From JACJWR01 sp963752505 (GTDB lineage Bacteria; Actinomycetota; Actinomycetes; S36-B12; UBA10799), in NCBI GenBank assembly GCA_963752505.1, contig CAVVYM010000004.1, positions 247,697-311,696 of the forward strand: DNA of 64,000 bases, in the 5' to 3' direction. Numbering within the stretch: the stretch's first letter is position 1; each line of letters starts with the position of its first letter. The notes under the pieces were generated by a model that searched no databases, was not told the origin of the DNA, and saw only the letters and a program-made list of their open reading frames with translations. Positions 8,686-15,795 of the stretch are shown in pieces. The position numbers were made by a program, and so were the translations under genes.

Positions 8686-9612
8686 TCACCCTCCTTGTGT
8701 GAAGAACCCCCCACTGTCGGTACTACGGTACGCGGTCCCGTTTCCGTCCACCACCACGACCGTTGAGCCCTGTGCACCGATGCCGACCGGTCCGGTATCG
8801 GTGGCGGCGCTGGCGAGGCAGGACAGTCGATTCCAGGTGGCCCCGTTGTCGGTGGAGTTGTGCACGGTGACGCCTGGGCAGTCGTCTGCTGTCGCAACCC
8901 CGACGAGAGCGTTGCCGGCAGCCACCGCGGAAAGTGCCAGACCCGACGGGAGGCTCCCCCGCTGGCTCCAGCCGTTGGATCCGCCGGTCAAGACGGAACC
9001 GTCGAGGCAGAGAACCGTGGAGGTCGTCCCGCCGGGGGCAAACGAGCGAACGTCGCACGGCAACGCCACCTGCCCGGAACTGAGGACGATGCCATCGGCG
9101 CCGGGGAGCATGTAGGCGACTCCGGAAGGTTCGCCCTCCGGAGTCCATTCGCCGGTGCTCTGGCCCTCGGAGAACAGCAGTTCGCCGTCGCAATTGCCGG
9201 CGGCCGCAACCAACTCGATGTCACCGTCGTTCTTGGTGGTCACCCGGCCCATCACCGACCCGGGAACGGAGGTGGGTTGTGCGGCTCCGTCGGCGCTGAT
9301 CTCTGCACCGCTCGAACTGGTCTGGTCGCAGGTACCCGTGACGACAGCTAGTGCTGTGCCGTCGGCGCGCACGGCGACGAGTCTGCCAACCGGAGCCGGA
9401 TCGAAGGGCCCTACTTCTGCCTGAGAGGTAGGACTGGAGCTCGCGGCGGCGGGACTGGCTTGGGCCGACTCGGTGGTCGACTCGACCGGGGGAGCGACAG
9501 GCAGCACCACCGGTTGCGGCGTGGGCGCCGGTCGCAAGGCGAGGGCGATGAGAATCAGGTCCACGACCACCAGTACCGCTAGAGCGGCAATTCCGAGTCG
9601 GCGTCCATCCAT
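8686..9612 (-). CDS. membrane-anchored extracellular protein with BNR/sialidase-type repeats
   Basis: The 308-residue protein has an N-terminal signal anchor (LAVLVVVDLILIALAL), a Pro/Ser/Thr-rich linker to about residue 70, and an extracellular domain rich in Gly, Ser, Thr and paired cysteines. Short Asp-box-like segments (STDNGATW and STDSGGFF) suggest a beta-propeller of the BNR/photosystem-stability type. I see no enzyme motif. It ends 4 bases before the sortase start and has no LPXTG-like signal of its own, so it is more likely a membrane-held partner than a sortase substrate. The function is unknown. The start codon choice (ATG at 9612 or the next ATG 4 bases on, out of frame) is not well supported by a Shine-Dalgarno sequence. 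Confidence 0.8.
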   Translation of the reverse strand: MDGRRLGIAALAVLVVVDLILIALALRPAPTPQPVVLPVAPPVESTTESAQASPAAASSSPTSQAEVGPFDPAPVGRLVAVRADGTALAVVTGTCDQTSSSGAEISADGAAQPTSVPGSVMGRVTTKNDGDIELVAAAGNCDGELLFSEGQSTGEWTPEGEPSGVAYMLPGADGIVLSSGQVALPCDVRSFAPGGTTSTVLCLDGSVLTGGSNGWSQRGSLPSGLALSAVAAGNALVGVATADDCPGVTVHNSTDNGATWNRLSCLASAATDTGPVGIGAQGSTVVVVDGNGTAYRSTDSGGFFTQGG

Positions 9613-9649
9613 TAGCGGTTATCCCTATTCAGGTAAGTCACCGGACAAC

Positions 9650-9686
9650 ACTAAAGGACCGCCGGGAATCCCGACGGCCCTTTAGT
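9650..9686 (-). terminator. hairpin after the LAQTG surface-protein gene
   Basis: The arms ACTAAAGGACCGCCGGG and CCGACGGCCCTTTAGT pair almost fully around AAT. The hairpin starts 14 bases past the stop of the surface-protein gene and lies upstream of the exoprotein-sortase operon. It has no run of T, so it may attenuate rather than stop transcription into the operon. Confidence 0.6.
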
Positions 9687-9700
9687 GAATTCAGTTATGA

Positions 9701-10294
9701 CTAGGCGTTGCTGCTTTCACGACGGCGAGCCACGACCACAGCGCCGACACCGGCGAGCAGCAGGCCTGCGCCGACCGCCGCGATGGTGAGGGTGTTGTTG
9801 CCACCGGTTTGCGCGAGGCCACCCGAGGTGCTGGACGATCCACCAGCTGCGCTGCCGCCAGTGGCAGTCGGCTGGGGCGTCGGCTTGCCGCCGCCAGTGA
9901 TGGTCACCGAGATCGAACCCACCAACGGGCCGCTGGCGCCGTTGCCCGAGGCCTTAACCTCATAGGTGCCGGGCTGTGAGAAAGCAAGTGAAACAGTCGA
10001 TTGCCCGTTCGCATCCGCGGTGGCGGTCGTCCCCGGTCCCACGGCGCTGAACACCGAGGCGCCACCAGCAACGCCACCGGCGCCCGTGGTGGCACTGGTC
10101 CAGGCGACGGTGCTCCCAGGTGTGAACGGCTCACTAAGGCCGCAGGTGAACGTGACGGCGGAGCCAACCGCAGCCGTCGAGGCGGATTCCGTGCACTGGG
10201 TAGGTTGTGGGGGGTATGCCGCGTTCGCTACTCCAGCGCCCGCCCCGGCAAGTGCCAGGCCGGCGACCGCACCAGCGGCAATAGCCTTCTTCAT
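9701..10294 (-). CDS. secreted LAXTG cell-wall-anchored surface protein
   Basis: The 197-residue protein is a predicted class E sortase substrate. A Sec signal peptide (MKKAIAAGAVAG to about VANA, residue 25) is followed by one Ig-like or bacterial adhesion-type beta domain (residues 30-135). Cys34 and Cys51 may form a disulfide. A Gly/Ser/Thr-rich wall-spanning linker comes next, then the sorting signal: LAQTG at 160-164, a hydrophobic helix, and the positively charged tail RRRESSNA. LAXTG is the motif class E sortases prefer, and the sortase is encoded downstream. The ATG at 10294 is chosen for its AAGGAGA; nine extra codons upstream are unlikely to be translated. Confidence 0.88.
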   Translation of the reverse strand: MKKAIAAGAVAGLALAGAGAGVANAAYPPQPTQCTESASTAAVGSAVTFTCGLSEPFTPGSTVAWTSATTGAGGVAGGASVFSAVGPGTTATADANGQSTVSLAFSQPGTYEVKASGNGASGPLVGSISVTITGGGKPTPQPTATGGSAAGGSSSTSGGLAQTGGNNTLTIAAVGAGLLLAGVGAVVVARRRESSNA

Positions 10295-10360
10295 CTGGAT
10301 TCTCCTTATTGGTTCGGACATCTTAAAAGCTGCCGCAGGGCACGACCAGCCATCGTCTGC

Positions 10361-10389
10361 AAACTAGCACAGCGGGCCTGACGCCGTAA
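10361..10389 (-). promoter_or_regulatory. candidate promoter of the LAQTG surface-protein gene
   Basis: On the minus strand TTACGG (10389-10384) and TAGTTT (10366-10361) are 17 bases apart. This would give a 5' leader of about 60 bases ending in the AAGGAGA ribosome site. Confidence 0.4.
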
Positions 10390-10449
10390 CCCTAGGTGGA
10401 CAATTCGCGCATACGGGTGACTTCGCGGCGCCGGAGGGGCGCTAGAGGC

Positions 10450-11904
10450 TCAGTTGGTCCCTGTCGGCGTCGGTGCGGGGGCATCGGAGTCACTCGCCGA
10501 ACCTTTGGAAGTCTTGCCGGTATCGCGCTTGGCGGGTTCGTCGTGCCCGTAGCCGTAGCCGTAGCCGTAGCCGTAGCCGTAGCCGTAGCCGTAGCGGCCG
10601 GATTTGGACGGCACGAAGTTGAGCACCGTACCCAGCAGGCGGGCACCCACGGTCTCAAGTACATCCGCGGACTTGGTCACCTGATCCCGGCTGGTCCTGC
10701 CGAACCGAGTCACGATGATTGCGCCGTCGGCGTTTGCGGCGAGGATGGCGGCATCGCTGACCGGCAGCAATGGGGGCGCATCGATCACGATCGTGTCGAA
10801 TCTGCCACGGAGCTCCTCGAGCAGGTGCGCCATCTGGCGGCTGCCGAGGATCTCCGACGGGTTCGGCGGGATCGGACCGGAAGGTATCACCGACAGCAGG
10901 CCGCGCTGCCAGGACACGAGTACGTCGTCGAGGGACTGCTGGCCGGTGAGGATGTCGACCAGGCCGGTGCCACCGTCGACGCCGAGGTACTCGGCCACCT
11001 TGGGCTTGCGCAGGTCGGCCTCGATCAGGCAGACGTCGTTTCCGGCCTGGGCTAGTGCGATGGCGAGGTTGCAGGCGGTAGTCGACTTGCCTTCCATGGG
11101 GAGCGCGGACGTGATGACCACAGCTTTGGGCGGCTCGTCCACGTCGACGTACTGCAGGTTGGTGCGTACCGTGCGGAACCCTTCGGCCCGCACCGACTGT
11201 TGGTTGAGTGCCACGAGCGGGGTCGATGCGGCCTGCGAATCGAACATCACCAGGCCCAAGTTGGTGCGGCCGGTCAGTTCGGACAACTCCGACTCGCTCT
11301 TCACGCTGGTGTCGAGTTGCTCGCGGATAATCGCGTAGGCCACGCCGATGCCCAGGCCGAGCAGGAGGCCCAGGGCGATGTTGACTCGGGTGTTGGGAGC
11401 GATCAGGCCGGCACCTTGGGCCGGGTTGATCACAGTGACCTTGACTGGTGAATCGGTCTGCCCCTGCGGCGTCTCGATGATCTCGATCTGCCGCGCGAAC
11501 GACGTCGCGACCGCGTTGGCGATCTCTCGGGCCGCGGTGGGGTCGGAGTCGGTGACGGCGACGTTCAGCAGAACTGTCTGCGGGGGGTTGCTCGCCGAGA
11601 CCTGGGAGGCCAGTTGCGGCACGGACATGCTCAGCCCCATCTGCTCGACCACCGGCGCGAGCACCTCCGGGGTATCGACCAGATCCACGTAACTCTTCAC
11701 CCGTTGCAGCGCGAAACTCGACCCGGCAGTGGCAGCGTTGCTGTTGCTCATGCCACCGATGGCGACGAAGTTCTGCGCGGTGGCTCGGTACACGCTCGGG
11801 CTGACCAGGCTGTAGCCCGCCCCGATCGCCACACCCAAGGCGGTGATGATGGCGATCGACAGCCATCGCTTACGCAGGATGCGAAGGTAGTCCCGGAGAT
11901 CCAC
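10450..11904 (-). CDS. Wzz/Wzc-type polysaccharide co-polymerase with tyrosine autokinase domain
   Basis: The 484-residue protein joins a Wzz chain-length domain (TM at about 13-33 and 175-192, extracellular part between) to a cytoplasmic BY-kinase domain. Walker A is SALPMEGKST (266-275), Walker A-prime is CLIEADLRKP, and Walker B is TIVIDAPP. The tail has eight consecutive Tyr-Gly pairs (438-453), the expected autophosphorylation cluster. Such proteins control capsule or exopolysaccharide export through phosphorylation cycles. The GTG at 11904 is preferred because VDLRDYLRILRKRW is the family N-terminus and AAAGG lies upstream. The frameshifted LMW tyrosine phosphatase gene lies 79 bases upstream on the same strand, the usual Wzb-Wzc pairing. 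No polymer genes are adjacent; glycosyltransferases and an O-antigen-ligase-like protein occur near 56-64 kb. Confidence 0.92.
   Translation of the reverse strand: MDLRDYLRILRKRWLSIAIITALGVAIGAGYSLVSPSVYRATAQNFVAIGGMSNSNAATAGSSFALQRVKSYVDLVDTPEVLAPVVEQMGLSMSVPQLASQVSASNPPQTVLLNVAVTDSDPTAAREIANAVATSFARQIEIIETPQGQTDSPVKVTVINPAQGAGLIAPNTRVNIALGLLLGLGIGVAYAIIREQLDTSVKSESELSELTGRTNLGLVMFDSQAASTPLVALNQQSVRAEGFRTVRTNLQYVDVDEPPKAVVITSALPMEGKSTTACNLAIALAQAGNDVCLIEADLRKPKVAEYLGVDGGTGLVDILTGQQSLDDVLVSWQRGLLSVIPSGPIPPNPSEILGSRQMAHLLEELRGRFDTIVIDAPPLLPVSDAAILAANADGAIIVTRFGRTSRDQVTKSADVLETVGARLLGTVLNFVPSKSGRYGYGYGYGYGYGYGYGHDEPAKRDTGKTSKGSASDSDAPAPTPTGTN
10549..10596 (-). repeat. 6-base tandem repeat encoding (Tyr-Gly)8
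   Basis: Seven perfect GTAGCC units plus one GTAGCG (plus-strand sense) encode eight Tyr-Gly pairs at the kinase C-terminus. A change of whole units keeps the frame and would only alter the number of phosphorylatable tyrosines. Confidence 0.95.
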
Positions 11905-11983
11905 TGCTTGTAACCTTTCGACGGCTTGAGGCCGGCACAAGGGCGAAGTTGAACGCCGCCGTAGAGTGCATGCGTCGCATAGC

Positions 11984-12723
11984 CTACGACATTGCAGTGA
12001 CGCGCCGGAACGCCTCCACGAGCGCAGCCGCCGAATTCAGCGAGACGTCGACCGCAGCCTCGTGCAACTGCCAACCGGTCGCGTGTGGATCCACGATGTC
12101 CTCCGGGTGCCATTCCGCGGGTTCGTCCGCCCGGTTCGAGATCGGTGCCATGCCCCGCGCCGCGTCCATCTCGGCGATCAACCAGGCAATCCGCTGCTCG
12201 GGTGCTGCCGGTAGTGGCGGAACCTGCGCGCGGGGGTCATTCTCGGCGAGTTCGGGTTCCACACCGCGAGCCCGCTGGGCAGCAACGGTCAGCACGCCCG
12301 AATCAGCCGTGACCCACTCGGCCAATCGGGCGGCCTGGCGCAGGGTGAACACCCGCGCGACGGGTGCTTCGGCGCCAGACGTCCCACGGCGGTGCGGTGG
12401 CTGCGGTCCGCGGTGAGGATGAGATCTGCGGACTTCGCGATCTCTTCGGTGAGCAGCCGTGACCGATGCGGCCCACCGGCGCCCAGCCGGGCGGCCGACA
12501 GGGTGTCGGCGACCTCGCACATCGGGAAATCGTCGGCGGCGGCCACACCCGCGCTCTCGATGCGAATCAGGCCGACGGCTGGTGCGGTGCCGGCCAGGTC
12601 GGTGGCCGTCTCGGCGGCGGCCACACCCGCCAGGCCAGCCTCGGCGAGTCCCAACCGAAGCCCTCGGGCCGTCGTTGGTGAGCGGCAGATGTTGGCGGTG
12701 CAGACGACGAGTACGGTGACCAC
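11984..12723 (-). pseudogene. low-molecular-weight protein tyrosine phosphatase, broken by one apparent frameshift
   Basis: The N-terminal frame (12723 to about 12370) has the LMW-PTP P-loop: VVCTANICRSP with Cys8 and Arg14. It continues to LTADRSHRTAVGRLAP and then runs into unrelated sequence. The -1 frame picks up at once with a family-like continuation (APVARVFTLRQAARLAEW), contains a DPH segment where the general-acid Asp is expected, and stops at 11984. Adding one G near 12368-12376 would join both parts. If intact, the enzyme would dephosphorylate the downstream tyrosine autokinase. The GTG at 12723 is supported by a -10 hexamer 7 bases upstream. It may be a sequencing error rather than a true lesion. 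Confidence 0.8.
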
Positions 12724-12730
12724 GCCGCCC

Positions 12731-12736
12731 AGGGTA
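12731..12736 (-). promoter_or_regulatory. -10 hexamer of the leaderless LMW-PTP gene
   Basis: On the minus strand TACCCT ends 7 bases before the GTG at 12723. It is divergent from the trmB hexamer 60 bases away. Confidence 0.55.
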
Positions 12737-12794
12737 AGGGTTCGCGGGTCAACGCGGACGACCTCAAGTCGACGGAGAGTCGCGATGCGTGCAG

Positions 12795-12800
12795 TACGCT
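12795..12800 (+). promoter_or_regulatory. -10 hexamer of leaderless trmB
   Basis: TACGCT ends 6 bases before the GTG at 12807. It favours this start over the extended frame that begins at 12789. Confidence 0.5.
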
Positions 12801-12806
12801 CCCCGC

Positions 12807-13487
12807 GTGTCAGAGGAGTCGATCCCAGTCGAGCGGTTGCATACCTACCAACGCCGCGGCGGTCGATTAGGCCCTGAACTGCAGCGCGCGGTGAGGGTCG
12901 ATCTGCCACGATTCCGCATGCCTGACGAGCCGTGGGATTTGGCTGAGTGGCTTCCGGGCCACAGCAACGTGGTCCTGGAGATCGGCTCCGGCATGGGCGA
13001 GGCGACGCTGGCGATGGCCACTGCTGCGCCCGACACTGGAATCATCGCCGTCGAAGTGCTCGATCGAGGTATCGCCGCCCTTGCGCGGGGCATCGCAGGT
13101 GCCGGTCTCACGAATGTCCGGATCTATCCCGGTGATGCCGTACGCGCCCTGTCCAAACTCGTTCCAGCGAGCAGTTTGGCGGGTATTCGGGTCTGGTTCC
13201 CGGATCCCTGGCCCAAGGCTCGACACCACAAACGCCGACTTGTCCAGCCTTCGGCGGTGGCTCTCATGACGTCCCGCCTTCGCATCGGTGGCACCTTGCA
13301 CACGGCCACCGATGTCGTCGAATACGCCGACCAGATGGCTCGAGTGCTCGAGGCCGAGGCCGGTTTGGCGCCGGTGTTGGAATGGGGCCCGCGGCCGGAT
13401 TGGCGTCCGCTCACGAAGTTCGAGGCAGCTGGGGCGGCGGCAGGCCGGGATTCCTACGACTTCGTGTTCGCCCGTCGACCGAACTAG
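12807..13487 (+). CDS. trmB: tRNA (guanine-N7-)-methyltransferase
   Basis: The 226-residue enzyme uses S-adenosylmethionine to make m7G46 in the variable loop of tRNAs. The SAM-binding motif LEIGSGMGE is followed by the acidic motif at IIAVEVLDRG. The family signature WFPDPWPKARHHKRRL is present, and the C-terminus ends in the usual TKFE region. The length is normal. It stands alone between the divergent phosphatase gene and the convergent gamma-glutamyltransferase gene. Confidence 0.95.
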   Translation: MSEESIPVERLHTYQRRGGRLGPELQRAVRVDLPRFRMPDEPWDLAEWLPGHSNVVLEIGSGMGEATLAMATAAPDTGIIAVEVLDRGIAALARGIAGAGLTNVRIYPGDAVRALSKLVPASSLAGIRVWFPDPWPKARHHKRRLVQPSAVALMTSRLRIGGTLHTATDVVEYADQMARVLEAEAGLAPVLEWGPRPDWRPLTKFEAAGAAAGRDSYDFVFARRPN

Positions 13488-13551
13488 ACGTACTGCCTTC
13501 CCACGTCGGCGGGTGGGACTGCCGTGCTATCAACCGAGCTGCGGAGTACCG

Positions 13552-15018
13552 CTAGCCAGCCACGATCGCGGCCGTGCCGTTGCGGCGATGATCGGCCACT
13601 GCCATCACCGATCCGTCCGGGCGTCGTTGCACCGCATTGACACCGCCGAAGTAGAAGTCCGAGCCTGCCCACTCGTTGACCTCGAAGTGGGCGCGCAGTT
13701 GCGCCAACGACTCAACCGACAGCCCGTGCTCGGCCTGCACGACGCCTGAGTCCTCCAGGTGTGCCCGCGGCCCGGCGATGGCCTGGTCGAGGGACTCGCC
13801 ACCGTCGCGCAATCGGACGATGACCGTGGACAGAGCGGAGCGGATGCGGGCAGAGCCGCCGCTGCCCAATGCGGTGGCGACTCCGTCGGGGGAGACCAGG
13901 ATGGTGGGTGCGCTCATCGACCGCAGGCGCTCGCCGGGCAGCACCGAGTCGAGGCCGTCGGGCAGCAAGTCGTGTTCCCCCAACATGTTGTTGAGGTGGA
14001 TGCCGGTGCCCGGGATGAGGATCCCGCCGCCCGCTCCGTTGGTGGTGGTCATGGACACCATCAGGCCGTCGCGGTCGACGATGGAGATCTGTGTGGTGCC
14101 GGTGGTGGCCGCCAAGGTGCCTTTCACTTCCGCCGTTGCCCTGGCGAGGGAATGCGTGAGCGCCTCGTAGGAGTAGTCGGCGAGCTCATTCACAGCGCGC
14201 GAGATGATCTCCCCGCCGTAGGCCGGGCTGGGATTCGTGGTGACAGTCCATCCGTGGCGGGTGGTGCGCAGCGGTGCGCGCCAGATGGGGCGATAGGCGT
14301 CGAGGTCGGCGGCGGTGATCTGGCAGCCTTCGTCGGCCATCGCCAGCAGAGGTGTCGCGAACGGTGGGCAGGTCTGAGCGGTCACTTCGCCGGCTGCGAC
14401 CTGGGCGAGGAACTGCGCCAACTCCAGATCGTGCAAGACATCGCCCTCGGCCAGGCGCTGGCCCTGTGGTGCATAGACCCGGGCGGCGGATTCGGTGTGG
14501 CGGACGATCGGATCGATCAACGAAAGGATGTAGGCCTGCGCCGAATCGATGATCGCGCCCGCCTCGGCCAGGCGCCACGCCGGCTCGGCGACGGTAGCCA
14601 GCGGCAGAGTGCCGAAACGGGAGTGCAACTCGAGAAAGCCGGCCAGCACGCCGGGAACTGCCGCCGCCGCCGGGCCGACCTGGAAATCCTGTTTGGCGGA
14701 GGGGTAGACCACCGTGATCGTGGCCGGCTCGGTCCGCGGCCGCGCTCGTTCCAGGCCGGGCACAGCCGTGAAGAAGTCGCAGGATTCGACTCTGCCGTCG
14801 GGGTGGGCGATGACCGCGAAGCCACCGCCCGCGAGGCTGGTCAGCCCGGGCTCTGCGACGGTGGAGGCGAAGCCCGCTGCCACGGCGGCATCGATCGCCG
14901 AGCCCCCGAGCGAGAGCACGGTGACGGCCGCCGCCGTGGTGGCGGCATTGCCGGTGGCGACCGCAGCCGCTCCGGGGCCTCCAGTGGCGACGGCGGGCGG
15001 GTCGGGATGGGTACTCAC
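13552..15018 (-). CDS. gamma-glutamyltransferase family protein (Ntn hydrolase)
   Basis: This family hydrolyses or transfers gamma-glutamyl groups, for example from glutathione. The proenzyme cuts itself before a catalytic threonine. Here that residue is Thr308 in TTGTTQISIVD; the histidine that often follows the Thr pair is Gln310. The oxyanion Gly pair is in ALGSGGSARI. No signal peptide is visible, unlike the periplasmic E. coli enzyme, so it may act in the cytoplasm or on another substrate such as a cephalosporin-like amide or mycothiol breakdown product. The start is uncertain: GTG at 15018 lies 9 bases after TAGGGT (15033-15028), while GTG at 15027 directly abuts it. At 488 residues it is a little short for the family. 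Confidence 0.88.
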   Translation of the reverse strand: MSTHPDPPAVATGGPGAAAVATGNAATTAAAVTVLSLGGSAIDAAVAAGFASTVAEPGLTSLAGGGFAVIAHPDGRVESCDFFTAVPGLERARPRTEPATITVVYPSAKQDFQVGPAAAAVPGVLAGFLELHSRFGTLPLATVAEPAWRLAEAGAIIDSAQAYILSLIDPIVRHTESAARVYAPQGQRLAEGDVLHDLELAQFLAQVAAGEVTAQTCPPFATPLLAMADEGCQITAADLDAYRPIWRAPLRTTRHGWTVTTNPSPAYGGEIISRAVNELADYSYEALTHSLARATAEVKGTLAATTGTTQISIVDRDGLMVSMTTTNGAGGGILIPGTGIHLNNMLGEHDLLPDGLDSVLPGERLRSMSAPTILVSPDGVATALGSGGSARIRSALSTVIVRLRDGGESLDQAIAGPRAHLEDSGVVQAEHGLSVESLAQLRAHFEVNEWAGSDFYFGGVNAVQRRPDGSVMAVADHRRNGTAAIVAG

Positions 15019-15143
15019 AAGACCCACACCCTAGTGATGATCCTGCAACGCCGGGTGCGTCCGGGAGTCACGGACCGTGGCACAGGTCACCCGGTGAGGC
15101 GACGCAGTGGTCGAAGGGAACTTCGACGCGCGCCGGGCGTGGC

Positions 15144-15644
15144 TCAGGCGGAGTTCTCAGCGAGTCGACGCTGTTCGCGCTCGTACGACGCCACGACTTC
15201 GGCCTCGGCGTCGGCGCGCCCCGCCCAACTGGCTCCCTCGACCGACTTCCCAGGCTCGAGATCCTTGTAGACCTGGAAGAAGTGCTCCACCTCGAGTTTT
15301 TCGAATTCATCGAGATCGGAAATGTCCTGCAGGTGAGAGGCCCGGGGGTCGCCTGCGACCACACAGATCAACTTGTCGTCGCCGCCGGCTTCATCGGTCA
15401 TCCGGAACATGCCGATCGTGCGGCACCGGATCACACAACCCGGAAAGGTGCTCTCGCGCACCAGGACCAGGGCGTCGAGCGGGTCGCCGTCAAGACCGAG
15501 GGTGTCCTCGACGAAGCCGTAGTCGTGCGGGTACCGGGTGGCGGTGAAGAGCATGCGGTCAAGTCGGATGCGTCCGGTCTCGTGGTCGACCTCGTACTTG
15601 TTGCGGCTCCCCTTGGGGATCTCGATCGTGACGTCGAACTCCAC
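15144..15644 (-). CDS. ppa: inorganic pyrophosphatase
   Basis: The 166-residue cytoplasmic enzyme hydrolyses pyrophosphate to drive biosynthetic reactions. The metal-binding signature DGDPLDALVL is present, as are the conserved YPHDYGFVEDT and the E/K/R residues of EIPKGSRNKYE. The GTG start is preceded by GAAGGAGA at good spacing. It is divergent from dacB, an arrangement also seen in mycobacteria. Length and motifs are those of a standard family I enzyme. Confidence 0.97.
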   Translation of the reverse strand: MEFDVTIEIPKGSRNKYEVDHETGRIRLDRMLFTATRYPHDYGFVEDTLGLDGDPLDALVLVRESTFPGCVIRCRTIGMFRMTDEAGGDDKLICVVAGDPRASHLQDISDLDEFEKLEVEHFFQVYKDLEPGKSVEGASWAGRADAEAEVVASYEREQRRLAENSA

Positions 15645-15781
15645 TGGATTCTCCTTCGTTGACGTGCGTTGCTTGCTGTCTCGCCAGCCGCACTCGGGTG
15701 CGGTGCGAGTCGCGTGTGGTCAGTCTGTCCTAGTCTGTCGTGCCATGCTCGGCGATCCCCCGCAATCGAATCGGTGTCGCC

Positions 15782-15787
15782 TAGAGT
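15782..15787 (+). promoter_or_regulatory. -10 hexamer of the dacB unit
   Basis: TAGAGT ends 8 bases before the GTG at 15796, so the message would be leaderless or nearly so. Confidence 0.45.
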
Positions 15788-15795
15788 CGGTTGCT

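Noticed and set aside
10549..10596. Possible CRISPR-like array
   Set aside because: The repeat is a 6-base in-frame tandem inside a coding region with no spacers.
13759..15270. 503-codon plus-strand frame over the gamma-glutamyltransferase gene
   Set aside because: It is a shadow of the minus-strand gene, which has catalytic motifs and a full-length family match.
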